Below are positions 13,401 through 23,054 of a DNA stretch of 64,000 bases, piece by piece. The DNA lies in NCBI GenBank assembly GCA_963402885.1, contig OY727097.1:29071401-29135400 (forward strand), in the 5' to 3' direction. The notes under the pieces were generated by a model, which made no database searches, was not told where the DNA came from, and saw only the letters and a program-made list of their open reading frames with translations. A program made the translations under genes and the position numbers. Position 1 is the stretch's first letter; each line of letters begins with the position of its first letter. The DNA is from Antedon bifida. Lineage: Eukaryota > Echinodermata > Crinoidea > Comatulida > Antedonidae.

Positions 13401-15562
13401 TGAAAAAATTGTCATCTTTAAATACCAATTTACAAATTCGTTGGATAAACAATATGCATCAATTAAATGACTACAGCCAATTTGGATATTGAAATATTGA
13501 TAAATAATCCATAACTCATCCGTTTTTTAAATGAATAACTTTATAACACATCCTGATTGATATTTTGTTACAGTGTATCTTTAATTCGTTTACATACTCT
13601 TTTTTTTTCAGAGTGGCCGAGATCGAAGGATTATTCCTGACCCATATAATCTAGGAGTTATACAGCACCAATTAGCCGAGATAGAATACAAGGACATTAT
13701 ATCTGCTACCAAGTATGTGCCTGTATAATTCTTGTGCTTGTTTTTACTCCAAAGGTAGCAGCCATAGTGGCTTCACCTTGTCAGATGCCTCTGTGTAAAA
13801 CTAAAATATTGAATAATAAAAATACATTTAAAAAAAACAGATTTTTTTTTTAAATTTGTTTTTGAATATGCTATTTTAATGTCACGTAATAGTTATTCAC
13901 TTTGACCAAAAACTGGAGTGAAAAAAAAATTATTTATCTGAAAAAAATTAGAATGTAATTTAAAGCAACATATACTTAAATTGTCCGTCAGACAATGGTT
14001 TTTGGTTAAAATTACCCGTTTCTTTTATCATTTTAAAAGTGTAATAATTATTATTTTTTGGTTTGTTTTTTTTAAGAACTGAATAGCTTTATTAAAACTG
14101 CAAAATAACCTATTCAAAGTATGATTTTATTAATCTTCATTTTTCATGTTTTTTGGGGGGAAAATACATCAAAATGAAGAATTTTTTCTCTTGCATTTAG
14201 GTTAACTGCCGGCCATGATAACACCCTCTTCCACTTTATTGATGTAAACACAACAGAAGGTGTTGTGATCTGTCCCACCCACAGTGATGTTGCAATGTTA
14301 GGGGGAATTCTACACCCCCAGCTGCTGGAAAACTTTCATCAGGCCTGTATGAGAATACGCCAAATATTTGCTAGAGCCAGACGCAAAGTAAGTCATAACA
14401 AATATATTGTATATAGAATTCATAATTGTTAAATGACTGAAAAGAAATCATTTTTGAAATTGTAAACATAAAGATTGTTAAATATGTATTTTTGTATGTG
14501 CACTGCCCCAGTGAAGAACAAATATATATATTTATATACTCAATGTCACATAATAGTTATTCAATTTGACCAAAAATTGGATAGAAGACTAAATTATTTA
14601 CCTGAAAAAAACTAATTTAAAGCAAAAAAAATGGTCATATTTTTGGTTGAATGTTTTTGGGCGACAATAAATCTTTCAATTTAATTATTGGCTACATTTA
14701 TATTTTATTAGGCACAGAAAACCAAAATGAACAATGGTCAGCTGATCAACAAACAAGAGGGGATGGGACATGTTAAAGAACAAGGCATCATGTTTCACTG
14801 TACTTCTCCCAATTGGCCAGAACAACGCAAAGCTCCACCCACAATGCAGTACTGGGTCGTAGGGTATGTATATACATTTATTTACTTGGCATGCCTGGCA
14901 TTGCCTGAGAGAAATCAGAAATTTTGTTTTTTACAAAGGCACTACTACTATTACAGATTTGTGTATAATTGTTTTAATTTAATTTTAAAGATGTATTGTC
15001 CCCCAAAAACATGAAAAAATAAAGATAATAAAATCAGATTTTGAATAGGCAATTTCACAGTTTTAATAAAGTTATTCACTTCTGTAGAAAAAAAATCATC
15101 AAAAATAATTATTTCACTTATAAAAAGACAAAAGAAATGGTTAATTTCAACCAAAAACCATTGTCTTCCATACAATTTAGGTATATTTTGCTTTAAATTA
15201 CATTTTGGTTCAAGTTTTTGGTCATAGTGAATAACTATTATGTGATATTATAATGGCATATTCAACAAAAAAAATTTAAAAAATTATTTTTTAGGGGGAC
15301 AATATATCTTTAAATATTAACATTATTTTATGTGATAATACATGCAATTGGGCCAAAATTACAAAAAAACTAAATAATAATCAGGGTTTAAAATAAAAAT
15401 AAGATCTCTTTTCCCATGGTTTTAAATTTGTTTATTTTCTCTTTTCGTAGGCGGCTGTATGCTGAGAAACAATCACGGGAAATTTACGTCTGCTATCACG
15501 AATCTGCGAGTCAGAACGCGATAGAGCTGGCATTTAAACTAGCATTTGGATCTGGTTTATGA
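1435..15562 (+). CDS. INTU: Inturned, PDZ-domain planar cell polarity effector (CPLANE subunit)
   Basis: Coding exons: 1435-1601, 3692-4176, 5962-6047, 6351-6548, 7485-7600, 9653-9820, 10234-10723, 11126-11175, 11451-11552, 12035-12422, 13612-13712, 14201-14387, 14712-14863, 15451-15562. Together they encode about 933 aa, close to human INTU (about 940). The N-terminus is acidic and Ser/Tyr-rich and leads into DGLEPVWAGAV, matching the conserved INTU start. A PDZ domain lies at about residues 155-245 (LLGIIPGRF, then GDWLVAINDVEV across the exon 2/3 junction). Longin-like CPLANE folds follow, with a Ser-rich low-complexity linker in exon 10. The family acts with Fuzzy and Wdpcp at the basal body in ciliogenesis and planar polarity. 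ATG 1435 is chosen because an in-frame stop (TGA 1429-1431) lies just upstream. None of its introns carries the family A repeat that is dense in the rest of the window. Exon joins are my own; protein-level alignment was from memory. Confidence 0.93.
2940..3232. mobile_element. Family B MITE copy (INTU intron 1)
   Basis: It shares the interior of the well-delimited copy at 38993-39340: ATTGTCCCCCTGAAAAAATA on the left, the TTGACCAAAAATTGG segment, and GGACAATACATCTTAA on the right. The left terminus is degenerate. It lies in INTU intron 1. Confidence 0.6.
4463..4670. mobile_element. Family C MITE, copy 1 (INTU intron 2)
   Basis: It begins CAAGGCAATCTAACAACAGG and ends with the reverse complement (CCTGTTGTTAGATTGCCTTG), so the terminal inverted repeats are at least 20 bp. 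Flanks read GTTCTAA and ATTCTAC, a 7-bp target duplication in the same register with two changes. A second copy in opposite orientation is at 10754-10968. Confidence 0.85.
5394..5790. repeat. Long (ATC/CAT)n microsatellite
   Basis: About 400 bp of imperfect ATC/ATT trinucleotides in INTU intron 2, ending about 170 bp before exon 3. Long open frames of Met and Ile on both strands here are artefacts of the repeat, not genes. Confidence 0.95.
6640..6800. repeat. Imperfect hairpin element with a 19-bp tandem repeat
   Basis: CTTGGTTCCCAC (about 6645) pairs with TTGGGAACCAAG (about 6784), and CAACACAAGCACAAGCAAG pairs with a TTGTTTGTGTTG segment. Between them the unit TCTACGTCCTTGCGATGCG occurs three times (about 6725-6783). 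This looks like a small foldback element with an internal minisatellite, located in INTU intron 4. Confidence 0.55.
7814..7891 (-). tRNA. tRNA-like sequence, probably a tRNA pseudogene or SINE head
   Basis: Read on the minus strand it folds as a tRNA: a 7-bp acceptor stem with one mismatch, an A-box-like GTGGTCTAATGG, an anticodon stem TCTGC/GCAGA with a 7-nt loop (ATATCAA, anticodon ATC), and a B box GGTTCAAATCC. The T stem has one mismatch. Anticodon AUC is not normal for a cytosolic tRNA, so a functional gene is doubtful. It sits in INTU intron 5. Confidence 0.4.
9408..9570. mobile_element. Family B MITE, partial copy (INTU intron 5)
   Basis: It starts TAAAGATATATTGTCCCACT and carries the family B interior (GAATATGCCATTTTTAT, then CACTGTAATTTAAAGC). 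The right end is missing. Confidence 0.55.
10754..10968. mobile_element. Family C MITE, copy 2 (INTU intron 7)
   Basis: Inverted relative to copy 1. It begins CAAGGCTAACAACAGGA and ends TCCTGTGGTTAGGTTGCCTTG (the last 20 bases are terminal repeat), flanked on both sides by TTATAAC, a clean 7-bp target duplication. The interior shares GAGCTC, CCCTTTGATC and GACACAGTG-like segments with copy 1. It starts 30 bp downstream of the exon 7 donor. Confidence 0.88.
13150..13290. mobile_element. Family B MITE, short copy (INTU intron 10)
   Basis: It contains GAATATGTCATTTTAATGTC and TTATTCACTTT, and ends AATACATCTTTAA, the family B right terminus. Much of the interior is deleted. Confidence 0.5.
13815..14175. 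mobile_element. Family B MITE, degenerate copy (INTU intron 11)
   Basis: The interior matches (TTTGAATATGCTATTTTAAT; TTTGACCAAAAACTGG; GTCAGACAATGG). Termini are degraded: the right side reads GGGGGGAAAATACATC. It ends about 25 bp upstream of exon 12. Confidence 0.55.
14495..14685. mobile_element. Family B MITE, deleted copy (INTU intron 12)
   Basis: It retains AATGTCACATAATAGTTATT and TTTGACCAAAAATTGG, and a right end GGGCGACAATAAATCTTT. It ends about 25 bp before exon 13. Confidence 0.5.
14985..15313. mobile_element. Family B MITE, full-length copy, inverted (INTU intron 13)
   Basis: TTAA at 14985-14988 and again at 15310-15313 flank termini AGATGTATTGTCCCCC and GGGGGACAATATATCT (one mismatch). 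The interior is in opposite orientation to the copy at 38993-39340. TTAA duplication is the hallmark of piggyBac-type transposition. Confidence 0.8.
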
Positions 15563-15796
15563 CACGTTTTCCCACAGAGGGCGCCACACTAGTTAACCTT
15601 TGCCAAAATACCATGTGAACATAGTGCAGATAATCATGAAATCATTTGTATACTGTAAGCTCTCTTGACGAATGATATGTTTGTTAAGCTAGGGAAGAGT
15701 AAATGCTTTTCTATTCAAACACGAAATATTTGTACTTATTATATATTAAATAATTTCAGAATGAGACAATTGATCCTAAATTGAACATTATAACTA

Positions 15797-15941
15797 AAGC
15801 TCTGTCTACACTATCAAACTAATTGTGCCCAAATATGGTAGTGATATGCCCAAATATGGTAGTGATATGACATCATCATGTAGATATATGGCCACATCAC
15901 ATTTTTTTGTTGCATAAAGTTTGATAGTGTAGACAGAGCTT
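15797..15941. mobile_element. Family A MITE (CArG-bearing), type copy
   Basis: Family A termini are AAGCTCTGTCTACACTATC... and its inverted complement ending GTAGACAGAGCTT, about 25 bp each. The middle is built from CCAAATATGGTAGTGATATG modules and a TGATGTCA/TGACATCA segment. This copy has two CCAAATATGG (CArG) modules in tandem, 21 bp apart. No coding capacity. The target duplication is unclear (flanks are TAAA/TTAA-like). Confidence 0.9.
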
Positions 15942-16249
15942 AAAATACTTCAAATATACCAGTGTTATTTCCACCATTATCTGGGACACCTTCCTCAAAC
16001 CGTTTATAAAGTATGTCCGTTTATAAAGTATTTCCGTTTATAAAATATGTTTCAAATCATATAATCATAGTAAAATGATGATGCATGTGCTGCTGTACTA
16101 AATACTATGCAAACTTAATTTAAGTATTGGTAATTGTGGAAGAACGATAAATATATTTTTGGAAATTAAATACAGAGGTGCTATTATTACTAGTATTAGG
16201 TATTATATATGATTTTTTTGTTCTTTTTTAATGAAAAAAATATTATTTA

Positions 16250-16375
16250 GGCTCTGTCTACACTATGAAACTTTATGTGATAAAAATGTGCTGTACTCAT
16301 ATATGGACAGGATGATGTCATATCACTACCATATAGTTTTTTGTCACATAAAGTTTGATATTGTAGACAGAGCTT
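16250..16375. mobile_element. Family A MITE
   Basis: Complete termini. The CArG motif has decayed (CTCATATATGG), so this copy has no perfect match. Confidence 0.85.
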
Positions 16376-16987
16376 ATAGGAAGTATAATAATTATTAATT
16401 TTCTAAACAAGTTTGCTTGATTCTTCTCAAATATGTTTGTGCAATATTTTTACAATTTGTTTTGCTGAAATTGTATTTATACTCAAATAATCAAGTCATT
16501 TAGTTATCCTAACAATATACAGTATATCTCATAGTCAATAGTGTATTTTTAATAAATGAATATCCGTATAGTAGTTGAGTTGAGTAATTTGTTGTTATTT
16601 AATATACAAGATTAATAACTATATAGAGAATATTAAATTATTTTTTGACTTGACATTTTTTTACTGTACTGTGGAACACAGGTGTAATGAATAGGAAATG
16701 AAATGTTTATGGATTGAAACATTTATGGATTGAAACATTTATGGATTGAAACATTTATTTAATAACAGTCAGACCAAATTTAAAAACTCAATGGGCTAAG
16801 CATGTTGATTTACCCTTCTACTGTACACATGCGTGAATCGACTATTTGCATTCAAATTGCGCAAATCTTTAAAATCGCACATTGATTTATAAAAAAAATT
16901 TAATAATAGAAACCTCGGTTCCCGCAGGGCTCTGGTTAGTAAACTTAATTGCGCCCTCTATTTTCTATCGTCACCATAAAAAACAAG

Positions 16988-19900
16988 ATGGCTTTCAACT
17001 TCGGTACACCTTCAACTGGAACAACAAGTAATTTATTTGGAGCAAAAACGACTGGTGCTGGTTCAAATTTATTCGGTGGAGGATCAGCTTCAGGTAATAA
17101 TGTTTAAAATGCAATGGTATTAGGTGCCGATTATCCTAATACTAGGTCTAATACGTAGTCTAGGCAGGCTGACTCGAGTCCAAAACGTGATTAATGATTA
17201 TTGTCCCGCTGCCTACCATTGATTCCCTCCAAGGCATAAACAAGTAGGATAGGCCTAGCCTAGGATATTTTAGTCGTACTAGGCTATAGGCTAGGCCCCC
17301 TATTAAGAGAAAACACTAAGACTATTATAGTACTGAGAATTTTACACAGGCATTTCTGGCATTTTAGCTAAGTCTAATGCTGCAATAAATACACTTTCCA
17401 GCTAATTAATGAAAAAAAATAGATTGCTGTTGTGACATGTGAGAATCTTTATTTTTGTTCCTTCTAGGCTTCAACTTTGGAAATACAGCAAAGACAACAA
17501 GTGGCTTCAGCTTTGGAACTGGTACACCATCGAGCAATACAACAGCTGGTGCGTCAGGCTTTAAGTTTGGGACGACGACAACAACCGCTTCCAGTGGCTC
17601 AACTTTTGGAGGATTTGGTGGTCTGAACACAGGTGCAACAACAGGATCTTTTGGCTTTGGTACTACTAACCCAGCTCCCACTGCAAACACCGGTTCTTTT
17701 AACTTTGGTGCAACAACAGGAACAGGTGGTAAGTAGACATAAGTATATTGATCATAAAAACATATTTTACATCCAGACTGCATTTTCAAATATACTATTT
17801 ATTAATATGTCTTTTATTTATAGGTTTTGGGTCGTTTGGTGCCAAGACAACTGCTGCATCCTCTTTCAACTTTGGCTCAGTGCCAACAACGACCACTTCA
17901 TCATTTTCATTCAATAAACCAACGACAGGTGGTTTTAACTTAGGAGGTACTAGCTCAGGTAAGTCACCTTTAATGAACTACTAACCTGCATATAGCCAGC
18001 CTAATGCCATTACTGCCAGAATGGACACCCCTCAAAAGATAATTGGAACAGTCCAAAGCTCTGTTTACACTATCAAACTTTATGTGACAACAAAATGTGA
18101 TGTGCCCATATATGGACATGATGATGTCATATCACTACCAGTACCATATTTGGTTACATCACACTTTTTTTTTGTTAAATTATTTGATAGTGTAGACAGA
18201 GCTTAAGTAAACAATTATTAGCATATTCCCACAAGACATAATTCTGCAATAATACAGTGTGTTCCCATGTTACAGAATTGTGTTCTGTTTTATTGTAGGA
18301 TTCGGCTTGGGTGGTGGCCTAGGTCAGCAGCAACAACAACAAGGTAAACAATTTAATTGATTTTGTTACACAACAAACTAAAGCTTTGTCTACACTATCA
18401 AACTAGTTTGACAAAAAAGTGTGATGAGCCCAAATATGGTAGTGATATGACATCATCATGTCCATATATGGGCACATCACATTTTTTGTCACATAAAGTT
18501 TGATAGTGTAGACAGAGGGTGAAAATTATCTGATGCTTTTTAATCTTGTTATAATGGTTGTACTTTTAGTTTTATCCATTAAATATCCTGGTACTAAATC
18601 TATGATTGAACTAAAGACTATAGGATTACAATGCAAGCTTTAGTTACCACACTACAGTGGCACAAGGTTTCAGGTTATAACCATTAATTTCATTGTAATG
18701 CAGAAGTTAAACATTATATATAACATATATTGACTCTGGTATGGAATAGTGTATATATCTCTTAAAGACCCCTTCCCTACAATTTGTGACGTTTTGTAAA
18801 AATAATACATATATATTACTTTAAAAACATTAAACCAGGTCATTCCTTGTCTTAAATGTACGTTTTATGGTAAATTATGATAAAAAGTGAGAAACAATGC
18901 ACTACCTAAGTAGCTCGCGGCGAATGACCTCTCGTGGACGGTCTTTAGGCCTAGCCTAGCTAGGCTTAGTTTTGTAGGCCTAGCTGGTAAACATCGGTAA
19001 AGTACGAACATCGTACGCTAGCTATATACCTAACCTGACATTGTATAGTTGCTGCATTAATTGTCTTTTTATCTTCCATTTGTTTTGGCCTCACGATCGA
19101 TCGAAAAGTGGGTGAATTACAGAAGAAAAACAAAAATATCAATCCGCACGCAATGCATTTTGGGATTTATAGCGGGCCGCTATAATAATATTAGAATCGA
19201 CTTATTTTTCACATTTTTAACCGTTTAAAGACGCAAAATGTTATCGCAATAGGACCATATATTATTATTTTTACATTCAATATAGTTTGTGATCTTAAAT
19301 TAGATCTAAAAAACGTAGGAAAGGGGTCTTTAATGAAAATTATTTCTGTCAATATTTACAGTTGGCGGTGTTCAAAATGAACTTTTCCAAATTGCCAGCG
19401 CCCTCTCTATGCCCGCCATATTTGGAGATGAGCGTGATGTTATTTTAGCCAAGTGGAATCAAATACAGGCGTTTTGGGGAACTGGAAAAGGTTACTACAG
19501 TCAAAATGGCGTTGTGCCATTCAAACCAGAAAACCCCTTCTGCAGATTTAAGGTAAGCATGTTTTTCCAACCCTCACATTATTTTCAATATTTCAGGAAT
19601 ATTATCTGTATAATAATTTTTGTATAACATTTTTTATGTTCAAATTTTTTTATATAATGATTTGCAATAATAAAATTCAAGAACCTATTGTTTTTAAATT
19701 TATGAAGTTTATGAATATATTTTTTTCAGACTGTGGGCTACAGCATGAAGCCACAGGCTCGTGACCAAGACGGTCTTTTGCGGCTTCACTTCAACAAGAA
19801 TGAGAGCTACATTAAGGCACATCAACAACAACTGGTTGACAGTTTGTTCCGAATTCTTGGCAGCAAGCCAGATTTGTCAGTCTGTGTCGAGGATGTCAAA

Positions 19901-22562
19901 GGTCTTCCAGACGAAAAGTAAGTTTGTTTTCATGTATGTCAATTTTCTCACAATTTTAATCAAGATAAGGAGTCATAAGCTAATCCTGAGTGTGAAATCT
20001 CTTGATCAAGTTTCTGTGTCTTTTTTTCTCAACAGAACCGAAGTTACAATCTACGTGCAACAACGTACACCAGCGGGTAAATCTCAACGTATCAAAGCTT
20101 CCGAGTTATTCACGTTCATGAGCCAAGCATCGCAGAAGAACCAGCTGGGCACATTGGGAGTTACCAATATGGTGCCATTGACTAGACTCTCTGAAGAAGA
20201 GTTGAATCAGTACCTCACCACACCTCCTATGGGTTAGTTTCTTGAGCTCTGTTTACACTATCAAACTTTATGTGAAAAAAATAATGTGATGTGCCCATAT
20301 ATGGACATGATGATGTCATATCACTATCATATTTGGGCACATCACACTTTTTTTGTTACATCAAGTTTGATAGTGTAGACAGAGCTTTACAAATCAGTCA
20401 GTTTGTCCACACCAATTGATATTTTGACAGTCTTATGTTCACTTTTTCATAATAGTAACTGTTTTTTTTTCCTTTATTAGGTTATGATCCTAGATTGTGG
20501 AGCCAGGCCAAGATGGATAATCCTGATCCAGAAAAGTATGTATCAAATACAAGGCTTTCATCAAACTTTATGTGACAACAAAAATGTGATGTGCCCATAT
20601 ATGGACATGATGAATGTCATTTCACTACCATATTTGGGCACATTTGTTTGATAGTGTCTACAGACATAACTTTAAACTGTCTGATTCTTCTAGGCTATGT
20701 TTTCAGTATTGATTTTTGTAAATTGTTTTTCTATTCATGTTTTCAGGCTGATTCCAGTACCCATGGTTGGATTTGACGTTCTTCGTCTACGTCTGGAAAA
20801 ACAGAATCAAGAAACCAAGAATCATCAGGGACGTCTTGACGTAAGTTGCTAGGCCTGTGAAAACGATTTCTTGTTAGGTGTTTCCAATCAAGGTTGTTAC
20901 ATGACAATACCTAGTACCATAGTTTGCAATAGTAGCTCACACATACAAGGCCTACAGTAGGTTACTATAACTTTATTTGTTTACAGCTTGTTGCAAAAGA
21001 CATAAGCACACTTCAACACCAACAGTCTACATTGCAAGCCAAGATAGCAGAGCATAAACGCAAACATATTGAGATGTCACACAGGGTATTAAAGGTAAGG
21101 TTGCATTTACACACATAAAATAACTTGGCCATAATAGTAAGCTCTGTCTATACTATCAAACAACTTTGACAAAAACAAGGGTGATGTGTCCAAATATGGT
21201 ACTGATATGCCCAAATATAGTAGTGATATGACATCATCGTGTCCATATATGGGCACATCACATTTTTTTGTGACATAAAGTTTGATGTGTAGTGTAGACA
21301 GAGCTTAAGACAATAGACTTTAAATAATGTGTTGAGAAATGAAAAAATACAGAGCTGTTGACAATTGAATGTTTTAGTATATTGAATAATTTTCTATAAA
21401 CTAAATAAACTTTACCTGCTCTAACTATATGCATATTCAGCTGGTGTGATAGGATTTTTCTAGTTTGCTGGCTAAAATCCTTTTTTCATTTGTTAAGTAA
21501 ATTGTTTCTTGTAACTATTTTTTAAATAGCTAATAGCAAGAATGGAAGTACAGAGAAAAGCTGGTTTAGCAATTCAACACGATGAAGAACAATTAAGAAC
21601 ACAACTAGAGGGGTTACAATCGGAACTGAACGCACCCAATCAGATGAAAGTAAGACTGTCCTACTTTAAAATTGAGTAATGATTTAATATAAATTTTAAT
21701 TAATAATTCCCTGTGATATATATCTTATTTGTACTTTATTAAAAATTACAATGAATAGATGAAAATAATTTGTTATGATTACTCAATCAACTCAAGATAA
21801 ACAGATAAATGCCATGTAAGGAAAAAAAACAATACACCCTTGAATTAGAATGGGATATTCCACTCATGATAAAATTGATTAAATCTCATTATTAATTAGG
21901 GTCGATTGAATGAGATGATGTCTCAGATCCGCATGCAGAATCAGTTAAGCACTGGACGTGAGGAACGTTACGGTATTGATCAAGATCTCCAGTTGGAAAT
22001 CAAACAGGTAATTCAGGAATTCAGAAGAGGTGTTTACTGAAGGACTGAAATGTAGTGGATTGGCTAGACCCACATAGAAAAAAAAAACTACCCCAAAATG
22101 TGTGTGCTTATTGTACCCTAAGTTTCTCTTATACCTATGATGCATTTACATTATTATAACCCAAGATGTAATTATTACCCCAAGCCATGTTTTAGTAAAA
22201 ACTTTTACACAAATCAAAAGGATGCATACATACACTCTACTACTACCCTTTAAGAATTGAATATTGTGTATCTTATATTTTGGTAGCATTTAAAGACCAG
22301 CAAGAAGGCTTGAGTCATGTAATTGGCCACACCCACATGCATTATTTTGAGCACTTACACCTTAAGTTGCAAATATAACCCAAAGCTTTGTTTTACATAC
22401 ACCCCTACTACCCTTCCTGAATTGAATATTGTTATATTTTGGTAGCATCTGAAAAAACAGCAAGAAGGCTTGAGTCATCTAATTGCAACTATCAAAAGTG
22501 ATCTGGAAGATGTACAGTTAATAGAGCAAGGACTAACAGCTCCTCAGCAGCTTGGCAGGTGA
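16988..22562 (+). CDS. NUP54: Nucleoporin Nup54 (p54), FG-repeat component of the Nup62 complex
   Basis: Coding exons: 16988-17093, 17468-17728, 17824-17958, 18299-18343, 19362-19552, 19730-19917, 20036-20232, 20481-20535, 20747-20840, 20987-21094, 21530-21649, 21900-22007, 22446-22562; about 574 aa (human about 507). Residues 1-182 are an FG-repeat domain rich in Gly, Thr and Ser with many NFG, FGF and GFG motifs, ending in a short Gln run. Then comes the conserved folded part (MPAIFGDERDVILAKWNQIQ; GYDPRLWSQAKMDNPDPEK) and C-terminal coiled coils (exons 9-13). The family forms the central channel with Nup62 and Nup58, where FG repeats bind transport receptors. The stop TGA (22560-22562) comes directly after ...QQLGR. 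AATAAA lies at 22763-22768. The start context AACAAGATGGC is YY1/TISU-like. It converges with the TRIM gene. A decayed copy of the last exon precedes the real one. Confidence 0.94.
18056..18204. mobile_element. Family A MITE (NUP54 intron 3)
   Basis: Complete termini; CArG motifs CCATATATGG and CCATATTTGG. Confidence 0.88.
18381..18517. mobile_element. Family A MITE (NUP54 intron 4)
   Basis: The left terminus starts AAGCTTTGTCTAC. The right ends GTAGACAGAG, with the last bases changed. CArG motifs CCAAATATGG and CCATATATGG. Confidence 0.85.
18762..19333. mobile_element. Family D MITE with TTAA duplication (NUP54 intron 4)
   Basis: TTAA (18762-18765) and TTAA (19330-19333) flank the inverted termini AGACCCCTTCCCTAC and GTAGGAAAGGGGTCT, one mismatch in 15. 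The 572-bp element is non-coding and includes a C+G-richer core (about 18900-19170). TTAA plus a terminus starting AGA parallels family B and suggests a piggyBac-like transposase acted in trans. It ends 28 bp before exon 5. Confidence 0.85.
20245..20387. mobile_element. Family A MITE (NUP54 intron 7)
   Basis: It starts 12 bp after the exon 7 donor. One perfect CArG (CCATATATGG); the second is TCATATTTGG. Confidence 0.87.
20550..20672. mobile_element. Family A MITE, degenerate (NUP54 intron 8)
   Basis: Both termini are eroded (TCAAACTTTATGTGACAA on the left, TTTGATAGTGTCTACAGA on the right), but CCATATATGG and CCATATTTGG remain. Confidence 0.8.
21139..21306. mobile_element. Family A MITE (NUP54 intron 10)
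   Basis: It has two tandem CCAAATAT(G/A)G modules and one CCATATATGG, with complete termini. Confidence 0.88.
22170..22445 (+). pseudogene. Tandem duplication holding a decayed copy of the last NUP54 exon
   Basis: The segment 22229-22310 (TACTACCC...GAATATTG...TTTTGGTAGCAT...CAGCAAGAAGGCTTGAGTCAT) is repeated at about 22400-22482, where it is the real acceptor and start of exon 13. In the upstream copy the acceptor AG (22285-22286) is intact, but the exon part has a 1-nt deletion. If spliced in, the frame gives HLKTSKKA and a stop. After about 30 bp the copy diverges. A third, weaker copy of the flank may exist at about 22055. Confidence 0.75.
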
Positions 22563-23054
22563 CAATAATGTCTTTATCAAACAATAGAGGTAAAGTTTCT
22601 CATTTTACTGTTCTATATCTCAATGTCACTACTCATTCACATATCTGCTTTAATAATTGAATGCATAAGTTTAAGAGCAAACAATTGACTATATTGTATT
22701 AAAAAAAACCATGAAGAGAAAACAAATACAAATTTGTAAGGATATTTAAAATGGATATATATAATAAATAGAATAAGTAGCAATATTGAATTTAAATACT
22801 ATACAATTAATGTATTTCAGAGCATAGAGGAAATAATGCTCAGAGCTTTAAAAGCAGTTTTGTCTTTTAAAGCCTTGTCTACACTATCAAACTTTATGTG
22901 ACAAACAAATGTGATGTGCCTATATATAGACATGATGGTGTCATATCACTACTATATTTAAGCATATGATTACCATATTTGGGCACATCACACTTTACTT
23001 GTTAAACTAGTTTGATAGTGTAGACATAGCTTTATATTGTGAATGTTCTTCTGC
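22563..23054. other. Convergent 3' intergenic region NUP54/TRIM
   Basis: It holds a probable NUP54 polyadenylation signal AATAAA at 22763-22768 and a family A repeat that stops 23 bp from the TRIM stop codon. No gene is seen. No TTTATT (a minus-strand AATAAA) was found between the repeat and the TRIM stop, so where the TRIM transcript ends is unclear. Confidence 0.5.
22870..23032. mobile_element. Family A MITE abutting the TRIM 3' end
   Basis: Termini AAGCCTTGTCTACAC and GTAGACATAGCTT; one perfect CArG (CCATATTTGG). It lies only 23 bp from the TRIM stop codon, so it is probably transcribed in that gene's 3' UTR. Confidence 0.85.

Larger units (their letters stand above)
15563..16987. other. 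INTU-NUP54 intergenic region
   Basis: It holds the INTU 3' end (ATTAAA at 15745-15750 and AATAAA at 16551-16556 are candidate polyadenylation signals), two family A repeats, an 18-bp repeat present three times (CCGTTTATAAAGTAT..., 16007-16051) and a 16-bp repeat present three times (ATTTATGGATTGAAAC, about 16700-16756). No gene is visible. The last 100 bases probably contain the NUP54 promoter. Confidence 0.6.

Noticed and set aside
16007-16756. Regularly repeated short units (three copies each) as a possible CRISPR-like array
   Set aside because: The units are directly adjacent with no spacers, in a eukaryotic intergenic region; ordinary minisatellites.
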